From: an uncultured Verrucomicrobia subdivision 3 bacterium
GTDB lineage: Bacteria > Verrucomicrobiota > Verrucomicrobiia > Limisphaerales > UBA11358
Length of the DNA: 64,000 nt
Reading direction: 5' to 3'
Assembly: GCA_903895255.1 (NCBI GenBank)
Contig: CAITTG010000079.1
Location: 1 to 64,000 of the forward strand
The notes under the pieces were generated by a model. It was not told the DNA's origin, ran no database searches, and was given only the letters and a program-made list of their open reading frames with translations. The position numbers were made by a program, and so were the translations under genes. Below, in pieces: positions 32,620 to 42,620 of the stretch. Positions within the stretch are counted from its first letter, which is position 1. The number at the start of each line of letters is the position of its first letter.

Positions 32620-35600
32620 ATGAATAAAAACCTGTCAAACAATCAAAGTCGCCCCCGGCTGGCCCGCTGGGCGTCAGCCGCCCTCCTGCCAGCAGCCTTG
32701 GGCACGCTCCTGCTGGTCACCGCCCCGGCCCAGGCCCAACCCACCACCGCCGCCCCCACCCCCCCGGCACACGCGAATGTGGTTTCCATGTACAACAGCA
32801 GCGGCACCTACTCGGACCAGTCCGGGATTGGCTGGTACGCTGGTTGGGGCAGTGTCGCCAGCCAGGGCGATTATGTCATTGGCGGCAGCTCCACGGTCAA
32901 AAGCTATCTCGGCCTCAATTATGCCGGCGTGGAATTTTACAGTCCCGCGATCAATGTCTCGTCGGATAACATGATGCATGTGGATGTCTGGACGACCGCC
33001 AACCAACTGGCCATCAAACTGGTCAGCACTGGCAACGGCGCGGCTGCCGAGTTGATCTATCCCGCCAGCAGCGGAGTCATTACCAGCAACCATTGGGTGG
33101 GCCTGGACATTCCGCTCACCGCCTTCACTGCCCTCGCCCCGTCATTGGATCTCGCCAACCTTACCCAGTTGCTCTGGGTGGATAACGGCGACATTCCCGG
33201 CTCCGGGGTCAAACTGGGAAATTTCTATTTTGATAATATTTACTTTTACACCGCCACCGTCCCGCTGAACGTGGCCATCACCAGCCCTTCGGCCGGCGCC
33301 TCCGTCCTCACCAATTTTACCATCACCGCCTCCTCATCCGTGAGCCCGGGCACCGTTACCAGTGTGAGTTTTTATGACAATGGCAGCTTGCTCGGCAATG
33401 CGACCACGGCGCCCTACACGTACGATGTAACCGGCGCGGCTGTGGGGGCGCACGCCCTCACCGCCGTGACCCATGCCAGCACCGGGGCCAGTGTAACCTC
33501 CTCCGTGGTCAACGTTACCGTGAGCGTGCCCACGCTGGTGTTGTTTCCCGATGGCAATTTTGAAAATCCGGCGGGTGACCAGGCCAGCAATTACTGGGTG
33601 CCCTCCTTCTCCGCGCCCGTAACCTTTGATTATCCCACCACTGGCGGGAATCCCAACGGTTATGCGGTCATTGATGACACCGGAGGCGGTTCCTTCGGCG
33701 TGATCGTAAGTGGCAACACCACCCCGCTGCCGCTTTCGACCCTGGCTTTGCTTGCCGGTAATACTTACACCTTCGTACAGGACATGATTATCCTGGATGG
33801 TTCCAGCATCGGTGGCTTGAAGGTGGAATCTTGGGGGCCCAACGGTTATATCAGTGACAGCGGTAACATGTATCCCGCCTCCGGTTCTTCCTCATGGGCG
33901 ACTTATTCCTTCTCTTACACCATCAATCCAGCCGCCACCGGCATCAAAGTGGTGCCTTTGTGGGGACCCAATTCCTCGGTCGGTTACGACAACATCGGCG
34001 TGATCGTGCCCGCCACGCCGCTCTCCGTCGCCATTACCAGTCCTTCGGCTGGCGCCACCGTGAATACCAATTTCACCATCACCGCGACCACGCTCGTCAA
34101 CCCGGGGGCGGTGACCAACACATATTTTTATGTGGATAACGCGCTCGTCGGCACCAGCTCCGCCTATCCTTACACCTATACCAGCGGTAACCCTGCGTTG
34201 AGCGGATCGCATGCGTTGCGAGTGGTCGCGAAGGATAACACCGGACATACGGCCACCTCCTCGGTGGTGAACGTGACCATCGTGGCCGCCGCCCAGCCCG
34301 TGCCGAATTATCCCATCACCGATGCCCCCACGCCCACCCGGGCGGCTTCCAGTGTCATGGCCTTGTATAACAGCAGCGGCGTTTATGCCGACCAGCCTGT
34401 CACCACCTGGGCGACATCCTGGAGCAGCCCGGGCAGCGGTATCGGGGTTAATTACACCAACACGGTCACCCGCAAGGTGGTCAAGTATTACCCGGCCCTG
34501 CAGTATGCCGGCGTGGATTTTCCCGCGCTCAACCTGTCCGGAAACATGATGATGCATGTGGACGTGTGGTCCCCGAATGCCGCGCAGTTTGCCATTAAGT
34601 ACGCCAACACCGTCGTGCCTTTCACTGCCGTTTCCAGCGCCACTCAGTTGACCAACAAAACATGGGTCAGCCTTGATTTCCCGATCAATGACTTCCCGAC
34701 CATCGCTGATCCAACCAGCGTGGGCGAGTTCCTCTTTGTGGACAACACGCCGATCGCTGAAAACGCCACATTCTATGTGGACAACATTTATTTCTGGACC
34801 ACCAACCAGGTGAATTCCTCCATCGCCCTCGGCAACCAGGTTTCCTGGACGAGTGTCGTGGGGAACAGTTATCAACCCCAGAAATCCGCCAACAACACCA
34901 CTTGGGTGAATCTCGGTGGCCTGGTCACCGACGCCGCCGTGACCAATGTGTTCGATGCCGCGCCCGCCCCTTATTACCAGGTGCTGCAATACAATCCCGG
35001 CGCGGTGGACGCGCTCTTGAACAGTGGATTTGAAACGGATAATGGCTCCGGCGCCCCGGCCAGCTGGAACTCCGTTGGCACACAAACCCCGGGCTGGATT
35101 ACCACCAATGCCCACACTGGCACCTACTCCATGGACTTCAATGTTCAGGGGGATGGCATTGGCTCGCCCAATTCCGTCATCCTTCAGCAAGGCTTTGTGC
35201 CCGTTACCAGCGGGGCGACCTACACCTTTAGCGCCTGGTCGCAACTCGTTAAAACCGCCGGCATCAGCTTCGGTGACTTTTGCCTCGTGCAATGGTTCGA
35301 TGCCAGCTCGGGCTTTGTCAGTCAGTCCCAAATCACGCTGACCAATTCCATGGGGGTTTGGCAGCAAAGCGCCGCGCGGCTGACGGTTCCGGCCAATGCC
35401 ACCCAGGCGCAGGTGCAGATCGTGGCCAACATTGGCGCGGTGGCCAATGACTACGGCGAGGTGCTGGTGGATGACGTTTCCCTCGCCACCGGTGGCTCAC
35501 CCTCCACCAATGCCATCCCGGCGCAGGTGCAGCCCGCGGTCGGCATCTCCTGGCAATCCGGTGCGGGCCGCACCTATCAGGTCCAGTCCACGCCGGCGCT

Positions 35601-35718
35601 CACCCCCTCCGTCTGGTCACCGTTGGGAGCCAACGTGACTGGTAACGGCGGCATTCCCACGGTGACGGACCAGCCCGCCGCAGCCCAGATGTTCTATCGC
35701 GTGCTGGAACTCTATTGA
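32620..35718 (+). CDS. Large modular secreted protein with repeated carbohydrate-binding-like and Ig-like domains
   Basis: The protein has 1032 residues, with a signal peptide ending near APAQAQ. Modules in order: a beta-sandwich near 53 ([14 protein letters not shown]..., ending DNIYFYT); an Ig-like domain near 213 ([15 protein letters not shown]); a lectin-like sandwich near 307 ([18 protein letters not shown]); a second Ig-like domain near 466 ([15 protein letters not shown]); a second copy of the first sandwich near 579 ([14 protein letters not shown], ending DNIYFWT); an FYR-like module; a CBM4/9-like sandwich near 803 ([17 protein letters not shown]); and a terminal FYR module (MFYRVLELY). 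No catalytic domain was recognised. The first sandwich resembles domains attached to laminarinases. A beta-glucan-binding surface protein is inferred from GH16 and GH9 neighbours. Confidence 0.82.
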   Translation: MNKNLSNNQSRPRLARWASAALLPAALGTLLLVTAPAQAQPTTAAPTPPAHANVVSMYNSSGTYSDQSGIGWYAGWGSVASQGDYVIGGSSTVKSYLGLNYAGVEFYSPAINVSSDNMMHVDVWTTANQLAIKLVSTGNGAAAELIYPASSGVITSNHWVGLDIPLTAFTALAPSLDLANLTQLLWVDNGDIPGSGVKLGNFYFDNIYFYTATVPLNVAITSPSAGASVLTNFTITASSSVSPGTVTSVSFYDNGSLLGNATTAPYTYDVTGAAVGAHALTAVTHASTGASVTSSVVNVTVSVPTLVLFPDGNFENPAGDQASNYWVPSFSAPVTFDYPTTGGNPNGYAVIDDTGGGSFGVIVSGNTTPLPLSTLALLAGNTYTFVQDMIILDGSSIGGLKVESWGPNGYISDSGNMYPASGSSSWATYSFSYTINPAATGIKVVPLWGPNSSVGYDNIGVIVPATPLSVAITSPSAGATVNTNFTITATTLVNPGAVTNTYFYVDNALVGTSSAYPYTYTSGNPALSGSHALRVVAKDNTGHTATSSVVNVTIVAAAQPVPNYPITDAPTPTRAASSVMALYNSSGVYADQPVTTWATSWSSPGSGIGVNYTNTVTRKVVKYYPALQYAGVDFPALNLSGNMMMHVDVWSPNAAQFAIKYANTVVPFTAVSSATQLTNKTWVSLDFPINDFPTIADPTSVGEFLFVDNTPIAENATFYVDNIYFWTTNQVNSSIALGNQVSWTSVVGNSYQPQKSANNTTWVNLGGLVTDAAVTNVFDAAPAPYYQVLQYNPGAVDALLNSGFETDNGSGAPASWNSVGTQTPGWITTNAHTGTYSMDFNVQGDGIGSPNSVILQQGFVPVTSGATYTFSAWSQLVKTAGISFGDFCLVQWFDASSGFVSQSQITLTNSMGVWQQSAARLTVPANATQAQVQIVANIGAVANDYGEVLVDDVSLATGGSPSTNAIPAQVQPAVGISWQSGAGRTYQVQSTPALTPSVWSPLGANVTGNGGIPTVTDQPAAAQMFYRVLELY

Positions 35719-35729
35719 TGGATGTTCAC

Positions 35730-35766
35730 GCGGGCCGGCCGGTTGGCGGCTGGCCCGCTTTTTATT
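35730..35766 (+). terminator. Rho-independent terminator after the modular protein gene
   Basis: An 11-base stem with one G-U pair (arms 35730-35740 and 35748-35758, GCGGGCCGGCC/GGCTGGCCCGC) is followed by TTTTTATT. It separates the large secreted-protein gene from the pseudopilin gene that starts nine bases later, so that gene must have its own promoter or depend on read-through. Confidence 0.75.
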
Positions 35767-35774
35767 ACTTGTTT

Positions 35775-36536
35775 ATGAAAACCATCAATCGGCCGACTCC
35801 GGCGGCGTTTACCCTTATCGAGCTGCTCGTGGTCATCGCCATCATCGCCATCCTGGCGGCCATGCTCCTGCCCGCGCTGGCCAAGGCCAAGGACAAGGCC
35901 AAGGCGATCGCCTGTAGCAGCAACAACAAACAAATCGGCCTGGCCATGATCATGTATGTGGGCGATAACGGTGACTTTTTGACGCCCCTGAACGATCGTA
36001 ACTTTGCCTCCCACACCACCAACTGGTGGTTCCGCTACCTGGGCAATGGCAATTACATTACCAGCAGCTCCACTTCCAACAACGTCTGGCGTTGCACCGC
36101 GGTGCAGGACCAGGACATTCAGCCCGGCACGGTGACCTTCTACGATTCTCCATGCGAGGGCTATGGTCCGATGGAGGATACCACCAACTCGGCCTTTGGC
36201 ATCATTCGTTATGCCCTGGACCTGGGGAACAATTATCAGGGAGCCCGCAAAATGACTTCCCTGAAGCGCACGAGTCAGCTCTGGCTGGCCGGGGATGTGG
36301 GCACGCCCAAAACGGGTGGCAGCGCCAACCAACAGCCCGCCAGCTATTACACGGACATCACCGTCATCAAACCCATGTATGGCTCGGGTTGGACGGCCGT
36401 GCCCTCTTACAAACAAGCCGCTTGCCGCCACAATGGCCGCGCCGTTTTTTCCGCTTGTGACGGTCACGTGGAGAGCTGGAATTGGAAGGATTTGAGCACG
36501 GACGTTAACGACGTTTTTGCCGTCTACTCATTCTAG
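35775..36536 (+). CDS. Pseudopilin-like protein (prepilin-type N-terminal domain)
   Basis: The 253-residue protein has a type IV prepilin/type II secretion pseudopilin leader: a short basic peptide, then [18 protein letters not shown] with the invariant Glu5 and a helix extending to KDKAKAIAC. The residue before the cleavage site is Ala rather than the usual Gly. The soluble part ([20 protein letters not shown]... [19 protein letters not shown]) is the extended form abundant in Planctomycetes/Verrucomicrobia, ending in a DGHVE motif. It sits just after a large secreted-protein gene, as does its relative at 57657-58502. It may take part in secretion or in a surface filament; this is inferred. 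Confidence 0.9.
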   Translation: MKTINRPTPAAFTLIELLVVIAIIAILAAMLLPALAKAKDKAKAIACSSNNKQIGLAMIMYVGDNGDFLTPLNDRNFASHTTNWWFRYLGNGNYITSSSTSNNVWRCTAVQDQDIQPGTVTFYDSPCEGYGPMEDTTNSAFGIIRYALDLGNNYQGARKMTSLKRTSQLWLAGDVGTPKTGGSANQQPASYYTDITVIKPMYGSGWTAVPSYKQAACRHNGRAVFSACDGHVESWNWKDLSTDVNDVFAVYSF

Positions 36537-36594
36537 GAGCCGTTTTCCCTTACTGGGGCGGCCCGGATTTAGTTTGTAGTAATCTCATAACATT

Positions 36595-37209
36595 ATGATC
36601 AAAATCTCTTGCCGGTTTCGTCAATTTTTGGCCGCGGGACTGCTGGGCGGACTGCTGGCCGCCACGCCTGCTCTCCGGGCCGATGACACCTCCCCGGCCA
36701 ACGGGGTCAAATTCCCCTTTGTCATTTACGAGGATCAAGGCAGTACGAACAATCATTTTGCCCCGTCCGGCTGGATGGGTAATACCGGGGGCATTCAGGC
36801 GGATGACGGCTGCACCAATAATCCCCATGGGGGCACCACCTGCCTGCGGTTTGCCTACACCGCCCCCGCGCAGTGGGGCGGCGTGGTCTGGCAGGACCCC
36901 GTCAATGACTGGGGCGATGTTCCCGGTGGCTGGAACCTGACCGGGGCAGCCAGATTATCCTTCTGGGCCCGGGGGGAGAAGGGCGGGGAAATCGTCAGTT
37001 TCAAATTTGGGATTCTGGGCGCCGATAAAAAATATTCGGACAGCGCCACTGGCGAATCCACCGACTTGAAACTGTCGCCCGAATGGAAGCGTTATACGAT
37101 AGATCTTGCCGGCAAGGATCTGACCCGCGTCAAAACCGGTTTTGTCTGGACGCTCAGCGGCCAGGGGCATCCGGTGGTCTTTTTTCTGGATGATATCCGT
37201 TTTGAATGA
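36595..37209 (+). CDS. Small secreted carbohydrate-binding-like protein
   Basis: The 204-residue protein has a signal peptide (to about PALRAD, 30) followed by a single beta-sandwich resembling CIA30/CBM-type domains: LRFAYTAPAQWGGVVWQDP, WNLTGAARLSFWARGEKGGE, KRYTIDLAGKDLTRVKTGFVW and the closing VVFFLDDIRFE, where the terminal D-I-x-F/Y strand is typical of such folds. No catalytic residues are evident. It directly precedes the GH16 gene (49-base gap) and probably helps capture the same glucan. Confidence 0.75.
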   Translation: MIKISCRFRQFLAAGLLGGLLAATPALRADDTSPANGVKFPFVIYEDQGSTNNHFAPSGWMGNTGGIQADDGCTNNPHGGTTCLRFAYTAPAQWGGVVWQDPVNDWGDVPGGWNLTGAARLSFWARGEKGGEIVSFKFGILGADKKYSDSATGESTDLKLSPEWKRYTIDLAGKDLTRVKTGFVWTLSGQGHPVVFFLDDIRFE

Positions 37210-37258
37210 AATGCGGCGGGGCAGCGGGAGCTCCCCGTCCCTGAATTTTTAATGACGA

Positions 37259-38113
37259 ATGAAAAAGCAATTTTTGAAAATGACAGTGTTGGTGGCCTGG
37301 CTCGCGGCCGTAGCACCGCCCGTGCACGCGGACAATGGTGCGAACGGCGACTGGAAACTGGTGTGGAGCGACGAGTTCAACCAGCCGGATGGCAGCCTGC
37401 CCGACCCTGCCAAGTGGAGTTTTGAAACCGGTGGCAACGGCTGGGGCAATAACGAAATGGAATACTACACCGCGCGTACCAACAATGCCCGGATTGAAGA
37501 CGGCAAACTGGTGATTGAAGCCAAAAAAGAAAGCTACGGCGGCAAGACCATCACCTCCGCCCGCCTGTTGACCAAAGGCAAATATTCCTGCACCTATGGC
37601 CGGATCGAGGCCCGTATCCAGATTCCCCGCGGCCAGGGGATCTGGCCGGCGTTTTGGATGATGGGTACGAATATCGATAGTGTCGCCTGGCCGGCCTGCG
37701 GGGAGATTGACATCATGGAAAACATCGGCAAGGAACCGGGCACGGTGCATGGGACGGTGCACGGTCCCGGCTACAGTGGTGCGCATGGCATTGGCGGCCC
37801 TTTCACCCTGCCGGGGGGCGCGGCGCTGGCCAGTGATTTTCATGTGTACGGCATTGAATGGAGCACCAACCGCATCGACTGGTACCTTGACGGGCAAACC
37901 TACTTCTCCATCACCCCCGCCCGGCTCCCGCAGGGGGCTGCCTGGGCCTTCGACCAGTCCAAATTCGTCCTTTTTAATTTGGCGGTGGGCGGTGGCTGGC
38001 CCGGTTATCCCGATGCCACCACCACCTTTCCGCAGCGGATGGTGGTGGACTATGTGCGGGTCTATCAAAAAGTGCCCGCCGGCGCAACGGCGCAAGCGCG
38101 CCTGGGCAATTAG
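37259..38113 (+). CDS. Glycoside hydrolase family 16 beta-glucanase
   Basis: The 284-residue secreted enzyme has a signal peptide to about residue 24. The catalytic jelly-roll starts WKLVWSDEFNQPDGSLPDPA and has the GH16 active-site motif GEIDIMENIG, with Glu149 as nucleophile, Asp151 as helper and Glu154 as acid/base. WGNNEMEYYT, GRIEARIQIPRGQGIWPAFW and FNLAVGGGWPG are typical of the laminarinase (endo-1,3-beta-glucanase) branch. It has no attached binding domain, which the adjacent CBM-like protein may supply. It cleaves beta-1,3 or mixed-linkage glucans; the precise linkage cannot be read from sequence. Confidence 0.94.
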   Translation: MKKQFLKMTVLVAWLAAVAPPVHADNGANGDWKLVWSDEFNQPDGSLPDPAKWSFETGGNGWGNNEMEYYTARTNNARIEDGKLVIEAKKESYGGKTITSARLLTKGKYSCTYGRIEARIQIPRGQGIWPAFWMMGTNIDSVAWPACGEIDIMENIGKEPGTVHGTVHGPGYSGAHGIGGPFTLPGGAALASDFHVYGIEWSTNRIDWYLDGQTYFSITPARLPQGAAWAFDQSKFVLFNLAVGGGWPGYPDATTTFPQRMVVDYVRVYQKVPAGATAQARLGN

Positions 38114-38490
38114 TGAGCAGGCAGAAAAGAGTTGGCCTTGCGTGGGCATTAATCCCCCAAGTGTGGCCGAGAATCCAAAATTCCGGCTCCTTCCCCTTTT
38201 GGCGGCCCGCACTATCCGATGCTGGAGCGCCGTGCCGCACGGTGTGGATCGCCGCAAGCCTCGACTAGCGCCAGCGCTGGCACCTGACTCGCTTTTGGCA
38301 AGCCAGACTCTACTGCTGGCACCCCGTATTACGAGCCTCAATCAACCTCCTTCAACCGCACGTTTTTCGGGGAGAAGCCGGCCGGGCGGCGTTACTCCTT
38401 GCTGGAAGACCGTAACGGGTAGTTTCGCTCTTTCCGCGCCTTGCCATGCCGGCTTCTTCCCGAAAATTCATTGGGTTATGCCCGGTTTGA
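38114..38490. other. Gene-free stretch between convergent GH16 and GH9 genes
   Basis: No frame in these 377 bases has a start, motif or composition that supports a gene. A perfect 12-base palindrome (GCCAGCGCTGGC, about 38271-38282) is present, but no T-run follows it. Transcription of the two flanking genes converges here. Confidence 0.5.
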
Positions 38491-41400
38491 TTAATAACTA
38501 TTGATTTGAAAATTCCGCAGGGCGCCGTTGATTTGACCCAGGCTTAGCGTTACCGGATATTTTGCCCCCCACAGTTTGAAGTCGGTCGAGGGCAGGCTCG
38601 CAATGGGACTGCCGTCCACGTAAATCACATAACCCCAGCCATCCAGTTGCATCGCAAAATCGTGCCATTGGTTGGGCGTGATGTATTTGGCGAGGACCGT
38701 GTTGGCGGCCACCGAGTCTTGGTAACAGCCGCGCACGATCGGGGTCGTGGACCATTTGTCCTGATAAAACTCCAGATAACAATACCAGTTTTGGTAACAG
38801 CTCAGGATGAAGGCATTGCCCACGCTGTAGCTGTCAAAGGAGGTGACATAAACGCTGGCTTTGAAAATGATCCCATGCCAATTGGTGTTGTGCGTCAGGG
38901 TGCACACGTTGGTGGCGGTCGAGGTGGCGTTGAAGCTGACCAGGTAGCCGTTGCCGGTGATCATGTTGGTCAACTGGAGTGCCGCCAAATTGGTGTTGAT
39001 CGGCTGGGCCGTCAGGCTGTTGGTCGGATCATTGAAGAGCCAGGCGTCAATATTGGTGGCGTTGTTGAACGCGGTCAGCACAGTGGTGGGAATGCTCAGT
39101 ATCGGGGCGTTGGTCAGTGTTGCCGGGGTGGAGTACAAAGGTATGGTGGTGCCGGGGATGCAGGCGGCGGTGTTGGTGGCGGTCGGGCTGGCGGGCGGGG
39201 TGATCGTCACGGTGTTGGTCGCCGCCGCGTTGGTTCGGATGATGGTCACTGCCGCGTAACCCGGATAGCTGATGTTATAATTGCCCGGGACCAGGGACAG
39301 TTGCAGAATCTTGGTGGAGTAATCCCCTGGCGGTTGTTCGGCTCCAATGGGGATGTCCACGTGGTTGGTGCCGGGCGGCAGGGTGAGCGTGCCCTGATAT
39401 TGACCATAATTATTGCCGGTCAGCCAGGCGAAATCGGTGCCGTTATTGGCGCCGCTGATGTTGAAGTTGACGGTGAGGGTGTCACTCGCGCTGCTGCGGC
39501 TGATGCGAATCAGGCCGCTCTGCACGTTTAAAATGCTGGGATTGTCAATGGTGGTGATGCTAACGGTTTCCCAATTGGTGACCACCGGGGCCGTGGCGGG
39601 GAAGGTGTTGGTGGCAAACAGCCGCCGGCCATCCGGCAGCAGAAATTCCGTCTCCACCCATTGGTCCCCGGTCTGTAGCACCTGGTGCTGGTAGGTGCTG
39701 TTGGTCCCCAGTGGGTTGCCCAAACTTTCCCACAGTGGCTCCGCGGTGCTGTAGTCGATACTGCTTTGCAGGGTGCACTGCATGCCGTTGGCGGCGGGGG
39801 TCAGCGTGATGACGTTGTTCGTGGGCACCCAGGGCTGGCCGGCCAGCGAACCCTGACCCATCAGGAAGGCGCCCACCGCCAGCGCCCGAGCCTCGTCCAT
39901 GCCGGTGTTTTCCGTCAGGTAATTGGGGGCGTCGCCACCCCGGTCATACATCGGACAGCCGGTGATGTCGCTGCTGTCCCACGGCAGGCTCAAATGTTCC
40001 AGCGAGGGATAGCTCGCCACGGGCACGAAACCGCTGATGACGTTGCCCATCATCAAGCCCGTGGGCGCCACCTGGTGTTTGTCATTTTCCGCGTACTGGC
40101 TTTCAATGTTTTTGTAGCGCCGGTCACCCAGTCCGTTGACATAGGAAAGGTTCAAGGGATTGCAACCGGCCTCATAGGCCAGGTTGCTCACCAGCGCCGC
40201 CCACCAGTTGGGGTTATTTTGCAGCAACAGACCGGTGGCAATGTCAAAAGCCTGGCCGCTGGAAAAGAACCAGCCCGAGGCGTTCATGTGTTTGGATTCC
40301 CAGGGAAAGCTCGTGCCGTAGGCGGACTGGCTGGCGTAACTGGTTTCGCTCGCGGCCCAGTTCGTGATTTCGCCGTTGCATAGCGCCAGCCAGGCGGGGT
40401 TCAACGTGCCGGCCGGCACCCGCCCGGTTTTCTCGGCAAAGGCGTAGCTACGGATCGCCCGCCCGTATCCCTCGTCCATATGCTCCCACGTCCAGTGCGC
40501 GTCCGCCGATGACCCGGGGGTGAAGGAACTCATCAACAGGGTGTGGAATCCCTGGTTGGTGGTGGCCAGGTAGAGCTCGCAATAAGCCCAGGCCACATTG
40601 TCCTCCTGGCCATAATAAGATTGCCCCATGTGCTGGCTGGCCCCGGCATGGCCGTAGGTTGCATAGGCATTGGTCAGGAAGGCATAGCCGCTGAGCGCCT
40701 CCGCCAGGTAATGCGCTGTGGCCGCCGGATAATACTGCCGCATGGCGGGTGATGAGGCCGCTTGTGCCAGGATGGCCACGGCGGCGGCGGTGGCGGTGGT
40801 GGTCTTGGGATACACGACTTGGTTGTCGCCGTCCTGCGGCAGGCAGTTCACCTCGTACTGCCGGTTTTCCGGATACACAATGCTGTAGAACCCGCCGTCC
40901 GCATCCTGTAATTTGGCGATGTAATCAATCTCCCATTTGGCCTCTTGCAGCACGTCGGGGATGCCGTCGCCGCTCTCCGGAATGCCCAGGTTGTCCAGGG
41001 TGGCGACGCCGGGAAAGGTGTCCACGGCAAACAGCAGGGTGTTGGCCAGGGTGGCGCAGTCCGGCGTGTATTTGCTGTAATCGCCCGCGTCGTGGTGGCC
41101 GCCGGAGGTGTCCACCGGCCCCGGATTGATGTATGGATAAAGCGCCGTGCTCAGGTTGGTCATGCGCACTTCGTTGGTGGGAATGCCCAGGGTGCCATTC
41201 AGGTAGTTCAGAATCGCCGCCACCGCGGTCATGTTCGTGGTGGGGACGGCGGCCGGCCGGTCGTGGCAGATGTCATGGCCGAACCGGGTGTAGGGCAGCC
41301 CCACCGCCATGCCGCAGCGCTGGTTCAGCAGCCCGAGCTCGTAGGTGCGCGTGAGCAGCGCGCCAAATTCATCCCCGATCCGAAAGGGCTCGCTCAGTCC

Positions 41401-42105
41401 CATGCCGGGAACTTGGACCTGATAAACCCCGCGGTTGGTCAGCGTCGTCAAATCCGCCTGCCAGACCTCCTGGTAAACCGCGGCCGCAAAGCCCGCGTCT
41501 GGTCGCCAGGTGAGCGGGCCGGTATAGACGGCGTTGCCGTTGGTATCCAGCACGGTGAAATTGGTCGCCGTCACCGGCATTTCCCCCAGCGTGCCCAGCA
41601 GGCAGCCCACCATGGCCGCCTTGGGCAGGGTGGCGGGATAGCCGGCCGCGCTCACATGGATCGCCGGGTTGAGCCGGCTGGGACTGAACTGCGCGGCCAG
41701 ATTGGTCTGCCAGTAACCGGGCACGTTGACGGACACCGCCACGGCGCCCGTTTCCGGAATGGCCGTGCCGGTGATCAAATAGAAGCTCTCGCGGATCCGC
41801 AGGTCCCAGTGGGTTTCTGCCGCATAATCCGGCCGGCGCTGGTAACCTGCCGCCACGCAGTTCACCGGCTGGCCGTTGACCGTGATCTGGTAGGAGCTGC
41901 CGTTGGTGATGGCGGCGATATAATTGGTCAGCCCGTCAACACTGCCCGCCGTCCAGGCGCTGGTTGCGTCCACCTCCAGTACCTGCGGGGCCAGTAGTTG
42001 AAGCGTCGTTGCTCCCGGGGCCGGGGCCGTGACGGGGCTTGCCGGCGCGCCGCTTGTGAGCACGGTCAGGCCAAGGAGGAGGGAAAAAAGTTTGGAGTGG
42101 TTCAT
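38491..42105 (-). CDS. Glycoside hydrolase family 9 glucanase with C-terminal accessory domains
   Basis: The 1204-residue secreted enzyme has a signal peptide (about 1-22), then an N-terminal Ig-like CelD-type domain (about 145-245) and an (alpha/alpha)6 GH9 barrel (about 250-770). The nucleophile/base motif is SGGHHDAGDYSKY (Asp339, Asp342), and the distal substrate motif is GCNPLNLSYVNGLGDRR. NYLTENTGMDEARA holds candidate acid Glu residues. Behind the barrel come a short FYR-like sheet, a Calx-beta-like region (VSITTIDNPSILNVQSG...), Asn/Thr linkers and a LamG/DUF1080-like sandwich (about 1060-1204, NQWHDFAMQLDGWGYVIYVDG). Activity on beta-1,4 or mixed-linkage glucan is likely. Confidence 0.92.
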   Translation of the reverse strand: MNHSKLFSLLLGLTVLTSGAPASPVTAPAPGATTLQLLAPQVLEVDATSAWTAGSVDGLTNYIAAITNGSSYQITVNGQPVNCVAAGYQRRPDYAAETHWDLRIRESFYLITGTAIPETGAVAVSVNVPGYWQTNLAAQFSPSRLNPAIHVSAAGYPATLPKAAMVGCLLGTLGEMPVTATNFTVLDTNGNAVYTGPLTWRPDAGFAAAVYQEVWQADLTTLTNRGVYQVQVPGMGLSEPFRIGDEFGALLTRTYELGLLNQRCGMAVGLPYTRFGHDICHDRPAAVPTTNMTAVAAILNYLNGTLGIPTNEVRMTNLSTALYPYINPGPVDTSGGHHDAGDYSKYTPDCATLANTLLFAVDTFPGVATLDNLGIPESGDGIPDVLQEAKWEIDYIAKLQDADGGFYSIVYPENRQYEVNCLPQDGDNQVVYPKTTTATAAAVAILAQAASSPAMRQYYPAATAHYLAEALSGYAFLTNAYATYGHAGASQHMGQSYYGQEDNVAWAYCELYLATTNQGFHTLLMSSFTPGSSADAHWTWEHMDEGYGRAIRSYAFAEKTGRVPAGTLNPAWLALCNGEITNWAASETSYASQSAYGTSFPWESKHMNASGWFFSSGQAFDIATGLLLQNNPNWWAALVSNLAYEAGCNPLNLSYVNGLGDRRYKNIESQYAENDKHQVAPTGLMMGNVISGFVPVASYPSLEHLSLPWDSSDITGCPMYDRGGDAPNYLTENTGMDEARALAVGAFLMGQGSLAGQPWVPTNNVITLTPAANGMQCTLQSSIDYSTAEPLWESLGNPLGTNSTYQHQVLQTGDQWVETEFLLPDGRRLFATNTFPATAPVVTNWETVSITTIDNPSILNVQSGLIRISRSSASDTLTVNFNISGANNGTDFAWLTGNNYGQYQGTLTLPPGTNHVDIPIGAEQPPGDYSTKILQLSLVPGNYNISYPGYAAVTIIRTNAAATNTVTITPPASPTATNTAACIPGTTIPLYSTPATLTNAPILSIPTTVLTAFNNATNIDAWLFNDPTNSLTAQPINTNLAALQLTNMITGNGYLVSFNATSTATNVCTLTHNTNWHGIIFKASVYVTSFDSYSVGNAFILSCYQNWYCYLEFYQDKWSTTPIVRGCYQDSVAANTVLAKYITPNQWHDFAMQLDGWGYVIYVDGSPIASLPSTDFKLWGAKYPVTLSLGQINGALRNFQINSY

Positions 42106-42533
42106 AAATATTACATGGGCGCGGCCGGCCGCGGTGTTTTCTGAACTGGCACCGGTGGAATCACCGGGCGGGCTTTCCCCTCCGGCTTTCCCATCTGCTA
42201 AGACCCTGCGCCAATTACCTGCGGAGGGTCAAACCCAAATCTCTCATTGCCCTAAAATGACCGTCTTTAGGCAGTGTATATTTGGCTGGTGGGCAGGTTT
42301 TTACCCTATGCTGGGCAAGGTGCGCCTGGGGTGCGGGCGGCACCTCCAATCGGTTGCGGCTGGCGGTCGGGTTGAGGGTGGGTTGTGCTTAACCTGCCAG
42401 TGGAGAACTGGTGGCTGATTTTTTACAGAAATTACTGAGGTTTGCCAGGCGGCGGGGCCTGCCGCTTGCTCCGGCAATTTTGGATTGCGGAATTATTCGG
42501 CCAGCCAATCAATCCTCGCCGCTGGCTCGGCAG
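42106..42533. other. Gene-free upstream region of the GH9 gene
   Basis: This long leader carries no supportable gene. It must hold the promoter of the minus-strand GH9 gene, because a strong terminator (42534-42569) isolates it from the preceding VCBS-repeat gene. No convincing -35/-10 pair, operator palindrome or riboswitch was identified. Confidence 0.5.
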
Positions 42534-42569
42534 AAAAAAACCGCGCCTGGCTGGCTGCCGGACGCGGTT
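42534..42569 (-). terminator. Rho-independent terminator after the VCBS-repeat gene
   Basis: On the minus strand, arms AACCGCGTCCGG and CCAGGCGCGGTT (outer 7 bases perfect, 1-2 inner mismatches) flank a 7-base loop, followed by a run of seven T (plus-strand A at 42534-42540). It lies 52 bases past the stop codon at 42621. Confidence 0.8.
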
Positions 42570-42620
42570 AACATGCAACCGAGTTGCCTGTGGGGAATGC
42601 CGGCGGACGCCGAGGCGCGG

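Noticed and set aside
33892..35367. Antisense 491-residue open frame opposite the modular secreted protein
   Set aside because: Composition is typical of a shadow frame, with no motifs, and the plus-strand protein is clearly real.
38271..38282. Palindrome GCCAGCGCTGGC between GH16 and GH9 as terminator or operator
   Set aside because: Only 12 bases with no T-run or second copy; expected by chance in GC-rich DNA.
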